From the NCBI GenBank assembly GCA_013362195.1, contig JABFWM010000411.1:1-6481 (forward strand): a stretch of DNA of 6,481 nucleotides, written 5' to 3'. Made by a program: the position numbers and the translations under genes. The notes under the pieces were generated by a model. That model was not told the origin of the DNA. It worked only from the letters and a program-made list of their open reading frames with translations, and ran no database searches. Origin of the DNA: Acidobacteriota bacterium. GTDB lineage: Bacteria; Acidobacteriota; Vicinamibacteria; Vicinamibacterales; 2-12-FULL-66-21. Of this stretch, positions 1 through 4,611 are shown in pieces; the stretch's first letter is position 1; each line of letters opens with the position of its first letter.

Positions 1-2
1 GG

Positions 3-500
3 GAAGGGGCGGAACTGTTCCTCTCGATTCAAGCCAACGCCAGCCGCAGCCCGAAGGCGCGCGGCATCGAAAGCTACTTCCTCAACTTCGCGACGAACCC
101 CGAGGCGGAAGCGGTTGCCGCGCGCGAGAACGCCGGCTCCGGCCAGTCGATGCACGCGCTCCCGGACATCGTCAAGGCGATTGCGCTCAACAACAAGATC
201 AACGAGTCACGCGATTTCGCGGAGATCGTGCAGGGCGCGATGGTCTCGCGGCTGACCGCGCGCAACCGCCAGGTGAAGGACCTCGGCGTGAAGCAGGCGC
301 CGTTCGTCGTCCTGATCGGCGCGGCGATGCCGAGCGTGCTCGCCGAGATCTCCTTCGTTACGCACAAGCAGGAGGGCGCGCTGCTGAAGACGGGCGCCTA
401 TCGCCAGCAGATCGCGCAGGCGCTGTTCGATGCCGTGATGAAGTATCAGCAGGGGTTCCGGCGGGTGGACGCGGTGCGGGCGAAGAAAGCGACTGAGTAG
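3..500 (+). CDS. N-acetylmuramoyl-L-alanine amidase, C-terminal part (5' truncated by window)
   Basis: The gene enters from the left edge; 165 codons are visible before TAG. The product resembles the C-terminal part of Amidase_3 (AmiC/CwlD-like) zinc amidases, which cut the bond between N-acetylmuramic acid and L-alanine in peptidoglycan outside the cytoplasm. Counting from the first full codon, the family block normally read as SIHANAS appears at residues 8-14 as SIQANAS, followed by ARGIESYFLN, the usual strand after it. The block around PSVLAEISFVTHKQE (residues 110-124) carries the conserved catalytic Glu (E115, GAG at 345-347), and AYRQQIAQAL is the typical last helix. The oddity is Gln (CAA, 30-32) where the family has a zinc-ligand His. 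The N-terminal half, with the first zinc His and Glu, lies outside the window. Family assignment is strong; whether this copy is active is uncertain. Confidence 0.88.
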   Translation, partial: EGAELFLSIQANASRSPKARGIESYFLNFATNPEAEAVAARENAGSGQSMHALPDIVKAIALNNKINESRDFAEIVQGAMVSRLTARNRQVKDLGVKQAPFVVLIGAAMPSVLAEISFVTHKQEGALLKTGAYRQQIAQALFDAVMKYQQGFRRVDAVRAKKATE

Positions 501-502
501 CA

Positions 503-540
503 GGCCGTATGCGGTAGGCCGTAAGCAGTAGGCGGTCGCC
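503..540 (+). repeat. degenerate GTAGGC-type intergenic repeat, copy 1
   Basis: Just after the amidase stop, the spacer holds imperfect tandem words: GGCCGTATGC, GGTAGGCC, GGCCGTAAGC (517-526) and GCAGTAGGCGGTC (525-537). Two of these words recur in inverted orientation at 839-861 on the other side of the small membrane-protein gene. The stretch fills most of the 47-base gap between two convergent genes. No function is evident; it may be a genome-wide short repeat. Confidence 0.55.
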
Positions 541-547
541 GGCCGAT

Positions 548-790
548 TCAGGTGAGCGAGTGTGGCGTCACGCGCATCGCGTTCACGTCGGCGTCCTTTT
601 CGAGCGCGTAGCGCGCCCGCATTTTCTTCACGCCAATCAGGATCCCGCCGAGCACGAGGCCGAGGAGCGCCGCGGTGATCAGCAGCAGACCGGTCAGTCC
701 GATTGCGCCGATGATGACGTCGGCGACGGACGTATCCCTGACCGGCTGATCGACCAGCCGCACGATCACGGGATCGGATTGCAGGACCAT
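548..790 (-). CDS. small glycine-rich membrane protein, function unknown
   Basis: This encodes an 80-residue protein I cannot assign to a characterised family. Residues 1-21 are polar (including DPVIVRLVDQPVRDT), and residues 22-54 form one long hydrophobic stretch, either a single long membrane helix or a tight two-helix hairpin. GxxxG spacing at G44/G48 and G49/G53 suggests helix packing or oligomerisation. The stretch is followed by KKMRAR (residues 55-60), a positive cluster that should stay in the cytoplasm, and a polar tail. The gene lies 64 bases downstream of pepA on the same strand, so read-through is possible, and converges with the amidase gene. No clear Shine-Dalgarno precedes the ATG. 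A membrane segment followed directly by a positive anchor makes a real gene likely; the overlapping plus-strand reading is His/Arg-rich and looks like a shadow. Confidence 0.65.
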   Translation of the reverse strand: MVLQSDPVIVRLVDQPVRDTSVADVIIGAIGLTGLLLITAALLGLVLGGILIGVKKMRARYALEKDADVNAMRVTPHSLT

Positions 791-813
791 GCTGTCTGTT
801 GTTTAAGACGCTC

Positions 814-839
814 CCGCCGGAGCAGCCGTCTCCGGGCGG
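814..839 (-). terminator. GC-rich hairpin after pepA (weak terminator candidate)
   Basis: On the minus strand, CCGCCCGGAG pairs with CTCCGGCGG around a 7-base loop: a 9-pair stem with one bulged C. It begins 16 bases beyond the pepA stop and before the small membrane-protein gene. The bases after it (GGAGCGTCTTAAAC) contain no T-run, so it is not a classical intrinsic terminator. It could attenuate read-through, stabilise the pepA 3' end, or be part of the repeat it abuts. Confidence 0.3.
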
Positions 840-875
840 CTTACGGCCGATCGCCTACTGCCGACTGCCTGCCGC
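839..875 (-). repeat. degenerate GTAGGC-type repeat, copy 2, overlapping the pepA 3' end
   Basis: Read on the minus strand this holds GGCAGGCAGTCGGCAGTAGGC, then GATC and GGCCGTAAGC. The words GCAGTAGGCGATC (861-849) and GGCCGTAAGC (848-839) match copy 1 in 12 of 13 and 10 of 10 bases, but in the opposite order and on the opposite strand. The TAG inside GCAGTAGGC is the pepA stop codon, so the last few residues of PepA (GSRQ) come from repeat sequence. Confidence 0.55.
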
Positions 876-2375
876 GAACGCCAATTCCGTAAGGGCGCGG
901 ACGGCGACCCCGGTCGCCCCTTTCGGCTGAAAGGGCTTGTTGTCTTCCGCCCAGGCGGTGCCGGCCACGTCGAAATGGGCCCACGGCAGTCCGCCGGTGA
1001 ACTCCTTCAAGAACATGGCGGCCGTGCAGGCGCCGGCCGGCCGGCCGCCGGAGTTCATCATGTCGGCAATTTCGCTGCGGAGCTGTTCGGCATATTCCTC
1101 GAAGAGCGGCATCGGCCAGCAGCGATCGCCGGCGCGGTCGGCGGTCTCGCGCACGAGCTGCGCCCACGGTTCGGGCGTGCCGAAGAGTCCTGACGCGGCG
1201 CGGCCGAGCGCGACCGCGCACGCGCCGGTCAGGGTCGCGACGTCCACGAGATGCGTCGCGCCGAGCTGCTGCGCGTACCACAGGCCGTCGCCGAGCACGA
1301 GGCGGCCTTCGGCGTCGGTGTTGATCACTTCGACGGTCTTGCCGCCGGCGCCGGTGAGCACATCGCCGGGCTTCACCGCCTTCCCGCCCGGCATGTTCTC
1401 GGTCGTCGGCACCACGCCGATCACCTTGATCGGCGCGCGGAGCAGGCTGATGGCGCGCATCGCGCAGATGACGGCCGCGCCGCCGGCCATGTCGTCCTTC
1501 ATACGCTCCATGCCGTCGGCGGGCTTGATCGAAATGCCGCCGGTGTCGAACGTGATGCCCTTGCCGACGAGCGCGAGCACCGGCGCGGCAGGCGCACCGT
1601 TCGGGTCGTGCGTGAGCACGATGACGCGCGGCGGCTCGGCGCTGCCGCGCGCGACGCCGAGCAGCAATCCCATCTTCAGGCGTGCGATCGCCTGTTCGTC
1701 GAGCACGTCGACGGCGAGCCCCGCCTCGCGCCCGATCCGCGCGCCGCGTTCGGCGAATTCCCGCGGGGTGAGCACGTTCGACGGCTCGTTGCTGAGCGCG
1801 CGCGCGAGGTTGCACGATTCGCCGATCACGCGGCCGCGATCGACGGCGGCTTCGAGGTCGCGCAGGCTCGTCCCGCGATCCTGCAGCACGGCGACGATGA
1901 GTTCGCGCGGCGGCGGCCCCAGCCGCTCGCCGCTCTTGTATTGATCCGCGCTGAACAGCGAGAGCGTCAGTCCGTCGGCAATGGCCTGCACGGCGCCCGC
2001 CGCCTCGAGGCCGCCGCGCTCCAGGAACGCGACGCGGTCGATGCGCTTCTGGCGCGCCTGCAGGGCCGCCGCGGCCGCGAGCTTCCGCAGGCGGTCGAGC
2101 GTGAACTCTCCGGCCTTTCCTGCACCCAGCAGCGCGACCCGGCGCGCTTTCCAGCCCGAGGTCACCGGCGTGAAGAAGAACTCGTACGGGCGGCCCCTCA
2201 GTTCGCCCGAGGCGATCACCCGCGCCGCCTCGCCGGCGGTGGCCGCATCGAGGCCCGCAATGCTCGCGGCGATGGCTTCCGCTTCGAACACGGGAATGAC
2301 GAGTAGATCGACGTCGAGATGAGCCGGCGCGGCGGCAACGAGACGCACGGCCGACGATTCGATGGTGCGCGACAT
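855..2375 (-). CDS. pepA: leucyl aminopeptidase (M17 family, PepA)
   Basis: This encodes a complete 506-residue cytosolic aminopeptidase, close to the usual family length of about 500. M17 enzymes are hexamers with two metal ions that release N-terminal Leu and other residues from peptides. The N-terminal macrodomain-like part covers roughly residues 1-165 and the catalytic domain the rest. All metal-site residues are present: K272 and D277 in GKGITFDTGG, D295 in MKDDMAGG, and D354 and E356 in NTDAEGR. The catalytic pair K284 and R358 is also intact. Each is offset by +2 from my recollection of E. coli PepA numbering. Start: the ATG at 2375-2373 is directly preceded by TTCCCGTA with no Shine-Dalgarno, and a perfect TATAAT ends 8 bases upstream, implying a leaderless message. 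E. coli PepA also binds DNA in Xer recombination and carAB control; nothing here shows that role. The C-terminal tail runs into a short repeat. Confidence 0.97.
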   Translation of the reverse strand: MSRTIESSAVRLVAAAPAHLDVDLLVIPVFEAEAIAASIAGLDAATAGEAARVIASGELRGRPYEFFFTPVTSGWKARRVALLGAGKAGEFTLDRLRKLAAAAALQARQKRIDRVAFLERGGLEAAGAVQAIADGLTLSLFSADQYKSGERLGPPPRELIVAVLQDRGTSLRDLEAAVDRGRVIGESCNLARALSNEPSNVLTPREFAERGARIGREAGLAVDVLDEQAIARLKMGLLLGVARGSAEPPRVIVLTHDPNGAPAAPVLALVGKGITFDTGGISIKPADGMERMKDDMAGGAAVICAMRAISLLRAPIKVIGVVPTTENMPGGKAVKPGDVLTGAGGKTVEVINTDAEGRLVLGDGLWYAQQLGATHLVDVATLTGACAVALGRAASGLFGTPEPWAQLVRETADRAGDRCWPMPLFEEYAEQLRSEIADMMNSGGRPAGACTAAMFLKEFTGGLPWAHFDVAGTAWAEDNKPFQPKGATGVAVRALTELAFAAGSRQ

Positions 2376-2389
2376 TACGGGAAATTATA
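2376..2389 (-). promoter_or_regulatory. pepA promoter -10 element (leaderless type)
   Basis: On the minus strand a perfect TATAAT occupies 2389-2384, followed by TTCCCGTA and then the pepA ATG. Transcription usually begins about 6-8 bases after the -10 hexamer, which places the start at or within about three bases of the A of ATG. No good -35 hexamer is seen at 16-18 bases upstream. The region is conspicuously AT-rich within a GC-rich window. Confidence 0.6.
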
Positions 2390-2401
2390 GTCTGATAAAA
2401 T
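2386..2401 (+). promoter_or_regulatory. candidate -10 elements for the secreted PKD-like protein gene
   Basis: Two plus-strand hexamers fit a -10 element: TATAGT at 2386-2391, which shares its TATA core with the minus-strand TATAAT of pepA, and TAAAAT at 2396-2401. They would give leaders of roughly 33 or 23 bases before the ATG at 2431, each long enough to include the GGAGGG ribosome site. No convincing -35 element accompanies either, so the choice between them is open. Confidence 0.4.
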
Positions 2402-2418
2402 GGCCGCCGCGCCTTCAC

Positions 2419-2424
2419 GGAGGG
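2419..2424 (+). promoter_or_regulatory. Shine-Dalgarno that fixes the start at 2431
   Basis: GGAGGG lies 6 bases before the ATG at 2431. It supports this start over the in-frame ATG at 2362, which would place 23 polar residues ahead of the signal peptide and would read back through the promoter and across the pepA start. Confidence 0.75.
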
Positions 2425-2430
2425 ACTTTC

Positions 2431-2853
2431 ATGAAGGTTTTCACATGCGCAGCCGTCATCGCGCTGCTCGTTCCTCTCGCCGCCCGTGCTGACGATAAAG
2501 GCAAGCCCAACATCTCGGTGAAGGCCTCGCCCGCCATCGCCTTCTCGCCCGCGCGCGTGGTGGTCACCGCCAACCTCAAAGGCGGCGCGAACGACTACGA
2601 GGACTTCTATTGTCCGTCGATCGAGTGGGAATGGGGCGACGGCACGACCTCCGAACAAACGCTCGACTGCGATCCCTACGAATCAGGCAGGAGCCAGATC
2701 AAGCGCACGTTCACCGCGTCGAAAGTCTTCCAGACGTCCGGCGACTTCCGCGTGATCTTCCGGATCAAGAAAAAGGAAAAGACCATCGCGTCCGGCAGTA
2801 CGGATCTGAAGATCCGGCCCGGCGCCCGCGAAATGGGTGAAATCGACCGCTGA
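2431..2853 (+). CDS. small secreted PKD/Ig-like domain protein, function unknown
   Basis: This encodes a 140-residue exported protein. Residues 1-20 form a signal peptide: MKVF start, hydrophobic core AAVIALLVPLA, and an AxA-type site ARA before DD. The mature part looks like one PKD/Ig-like beta-sandwich: the hallmark WEWGDGT at residues 66-72 and, at the far end, a TSGDFRVIF strand (102-110) matching the PKD G-x-Y-x-V pattern. Two cysteines in the mature protein (C61 in FYCPS, C80 in DCDPYE) could form a disulfide or flank an acidic site. A Lys-rich hairpin (KKKEK, 113-117) follows. The start at 2431 is chosen for its Shine-Dalgarno and signal peptide. The gene is divergent from pepA and convergent with the JAMM protease gene. 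PKD folds usually mediate protein or glycan contacts; no catalytic motif is visible, so the role is unknown. Confidence 0.82.
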   Translation: MKVFTCAAVIALLVPLAARADDKGKPNISVKASPAIAFSPARVVVTANLKGGANDYEDFYCPSIEWEWGDGTTSEQTLDCDPYESGRSQIKRTFTASKVFQTSGDFRVIFRIKKKEKTIASGSTDLKIRPGAREMGEIDR

Positions 2854-2879
2854 GGCTCCACGCCGTTCCTGCGCTCTCG

Positions 2880-2892
2880 CGCCCGGCGGGCG
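2880..2892. terminator. GC palindrome between convergent genes (weak terminator candidate)
   Basis: CGCCCGGCGGGCG is a perfect 13-base palindrome around its centre, extendable by a G-T and a C-G pair. It sits in the 64-base gap between the convergent PKD-like and JAMM genes, where a shared bidirectional terminator would be expected. There is no T-run on either side, so termination is only a guess from position. Confidence 0.3.
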
Positions 2893-2917
2893 TGCGCGGA
2901 CAGCGTGCGCCGGTCCA

Positions 2918-3322
2918 TCACGGCACCGGCACGAGAGGCACGGCCGCGAACTTCCCTGACGTCCACTCGAAGAGCTGCACGCGCGGCGTCCCGTCTCGCA
3001 GCGAAACGATCATCTGCAGCAGCCCGGCGTCGCCGAGTTCAGCGGCATCGGTGCGCGAGGGATGGGCGGGACCGCGCGGATGCGAGTGGTAGGCGCCGCG
3101 GACGGTGCGTCCGGTGGCGCGGGCGACGCGGAGCGCGTCGAAGTGATCGCGCGGCCGCACCAGGAAGCGGTTCGGGCTCTCCTGGAGGCTGCGGGCCGGC
3201 CACGATTCATCGATTTCGTCGGCCCGGCCGAGCAGCAGGCCGCAGCATTCGTTCGGGGCGGCCCCGACGGCATGCGCTGCCACGCTGGCGAGCACCGCCT
3301 GCCGCACCCGCACCGGTCTCAC
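2918..3322 (-). CDS. JAMM/MPN+ metalloprotease (Mov34/MPN/PAD-1, peptidase M67 type)
   Basis: This encodes a 134-residue stand-alone JAMM domain, about the length of prokaryotic single-domain members. The zinc site is complete: E25 in NECCGLLLG, and the HxHx7SxxD signature as H79, H81, S89 and D92 in the block HSHPRGPAHPSRTD. JAMM enzymes are zinc isopeptidases or hydrolases; bacterial ones such as M. tuberculosis Mec remove cysteine or peptides from ubiquitin-like sulfur carriers (CysO, ThiS, MoaD-like). No sulfur-carrier or E1-like gene is in the window, so the substrate is unknown. The start is GTG (3322-3320), overlapping the TGA of the upstream thiolase gene in the 4-base string GTGA, which points to translational coupling; the GAGAG nearby is only a weak ribosome site. 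No signal peptide is seen, so it is probably cytoplasmic. It ends facing the PKD-like gene. Confidence 0.9.
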   Translation of the reverse strand: MRPVRVRQAVLASVAAHAVGAAPNECCGLLLGRADEIDESWPARSLQESPNRFLVRPRDHFDALRVARATGRTVRGAYHSHPRGPAHPSRTDAAELGDAGLLQMIVSLRDGTPRVQLFEWTSGKFAAVPLVPVP

Positions 3323-4506
3323 CCGGCGGCGCTCTCGACGATCATCGCGGTGCCCATGCCGCCGCCGATGCAGAGCGAGGCGGCGCCGCGTCCGCCGCCG
3401 CGCCGCTGCAGCGTGTGCACCAGGGTCGTGAGCACGCGCGCCCCGCTCGCGCCGATCGGATGTCCCAGCGCGATGGCGCCGCCGTGCACGTTGACCTTCG
3501 CCGGATCGAGGTTCAGCTCGCGCACGACGGCGAGCGACTGCGCCGCGAAGGCTTCGTTCAATTCGATGACGTCGAGATCGCCGAGGGCGAGGTCAGCCCG
3601 CTGCGCGGCCCGCCGCATCGCTTCGACCGGCCCCATCCCCATGATCCGGGGGTCCACGCCGGTCGTGCAGTAGGAGAGGATGCGCGCCAGCGGCGTGCGT
3701 CCGTTCCGCTTCGCCCATGATTCGGTCGCGATGACCAGCGCGGCGGCGCCGTCGTTGATGCCGGACGCGTTGCCCGCCGTCACCGTCCCCTCCTTCGTGA
3801 ACGCCGCGCGCAACGCTGCGAGCTTCTCCACCGTCGTTCCGGCGCGCGGATATTCGTCGCGCGCGACCTTGAGCGGCCCGCCCTTGCGCTGCGGAACCTC
3901 GACCGGCACAATCTCTTGCTCGAAGACGCCGGAGCTCACGGCCTGCGCCGCCCGGTGCTGACTCTCGGCCGCGAACGCATCCTGATCCGCGCGCGACACG
4001 TTGAACCGCTTCGCGACTTCCTCCGCGGTCATGCCCATATGGCAGCCGTTGATCGCGCAGGTGAGCCCTTCGAGCAGCATGGAATCGGCGACCTCGCCGT
4101 TGCCCATGCGATAGCCCCACCGGGCGCCCTTCAGGATGTACGGGGCATTGCTCATCGACTCGGTGCCGCCGGCGAGCATCAGATCGATGAACCCCGCCTT
4201 GACGGCTTCCACCGCGTGCACGACCGCCTGCAGGCCGGAGCCGCACACGCGGTTCACGGTCTCGGCCGGCACTTCCACGGGCACGCCCGCCTTGATGGCC
4301 GCCTGCCGCGCGACGTTCATCCCCGCGCCGGCCTGCAGCACGCATCCCATGATGACGTCCCCGATCTCGCTCGCCTCGATGTCGGCGCGCGCGATGGCTT
4401 CCCGGATCACGACGGCGCCGAGATCGACGGCGCTCAGATCCTTGAACACGCCTCCGAACGAGCCAATCGGGGTGCGGCAGGCGGACAGAATGACGGCTGA
4501 ATCCAT
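3319..4506 (-). CDS. atoB: acetyl-CoA C-acetyltransferase (thiolase II)
   Basis: This encodes a complete 395-residue thiolase of the AtoB/PhaA type, usual length about 393. It condenses two acetyl-CoA to acetoacetyl-CoA or runs the reverse cleavage, serving acetoacetate/butyrate breakdown, polyhydroxybutyrate or mevalonate-like routes. The acylated nucleophile is C88 in NRVCGSG; N317 in NEAF, H349 in GHP and C379 in CIGGGMG complete the active site. GGTESMSNAPY (113-123) and GNASGINDGAAA (245-256) are further family blocks. The N-terminal RTPIGSFGG fixes the start near ATG 4506; GAGGAG at 4514-4509 leaves only 2 bases before the ATG, an unusually tight spacing. It is the first gene of a two-gene unit with the JAMM protease (GTGA overlap). 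Biosynthetic or degradative direction cannot be told: no reductase, dehydrogenase or CoA-transferase gene is visible. The symbol atoB is by family; phaA would be equally possible. Confidence 0.95.
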   Translation of the reverse strand: MDSAVILSACRTPIGSFGGVFKDLSAVDLGAVVIREAIARADIEASEIGDVIMGCVLQAGAGMNVARQAAIKAGVPVEVPAETVNRVCGSGLQAVVHAVEAVKAGFIDLMLAGGTESMSNAPYILKGARWGYRMGNGEVADSMLLEGLTCAINGCHMGMTAEEVAKRFNVSRADQDAFAAESQHRAAQAVSSGVFEQEIVPVEVPQRKGGPLKVARDEYPRAGTTVEKLAALRAAFTKEGTVTAGNASGINDGAAALVIATESWAKRNGRTPLARILSYCTTGVDPRIMGMGPVEAMRRAAQRADLALGDLDVIELNEAFAAQSLAVVRELNLDPAKVNVHGGAIALGHPIGASGARVLTTLVHTLQRRGGGRGAASLCIGGGMGTAMIVESAAG

Positions 4507-4528
4507 GTCTCCTCGTGAGCTGGTCCTA

Positions 4529-4557
4529 TTGACGATCGATCCCGCGGCGTCTATGCT
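4529..4557 (+). promoter_or_regulatory. sigma70-type promoter for the M16 peptidase gene
   Basis: TTGACG (4529-4534), a 17-base spacer, then TATGCT (4552-4557) match the housekeeping promoter consensus in 5 of 6 and 4 of 6 positions at ideal spacing. The start point would be near 4564, giving a leader of about 48 bases to the ATG at 4612. The element sits in the 105-base divergent gap shared with the thiolase operon, whose own promoter on the minus strand I could not identify. Confidence 0.6.
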
Positions 4558-4601
4558 CCGTCGCGATTCATTGCGGGCCTCGTCGCCGCATTCCTACGAA
4601 C

Positions 4602-4606
4602 AGGAG
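4602..4606 (+). promoter_or_regulatory. Shine-Dalgarno for the M16 peptidase gene
   Basis: AGGAG ends 5 bases before the ATG at 4612, a normal spacing. It decides the start, because this ATG is directly followed by a basic-then-hydrophobic signal peptide. Confidence 0.75.
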
Positions 4607-4611
4607 ATCTC

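Noticed and set aside
937..2306. Long plus-strand open frames (335 and 351 residues) antisense to pepA
   Set aside because: Both are low-complexity His/Arg/Ala- or Ser/Pro-rich antisense shadows of a clearly conserved gene; no ribosome site or recognisable domain.
2362..2430. Upstream in-frame ATG extending the PKD-like protein by 23 residues
   Set aside because: It would bury the signal peptide behind polar residues and overlap the pepA start and promoter; GGAGGG at 2419-2424 supports the ATG at 2431.
841..2658. A 605-residue minus-strand open frame overlapping the whole pepA gene and the start of the PKD-like gene
   Set aside because: It is an Arg/Ala/Gly-rich shifted-frame reading of pepA on the same strand, with no family motif; it arises from the high GC content, and the M17 active-site motifs are all in the other frame.
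2676..2966. A 96-residue minus-strand frame spanning the convergent gap after the PKD-like gene
   Set aside because: It overlaps coding sequence of both convergent genes, has no motif or ribosome site, and is antisense to the PKD-like domain.
2905..3720. Plus-strand frames of 271 and 203 residues over the JAMM and thiolase genes
   Set aside because: Arg/Ala/Pro-rich antisense readings across two genes with intact catalytic motifs.
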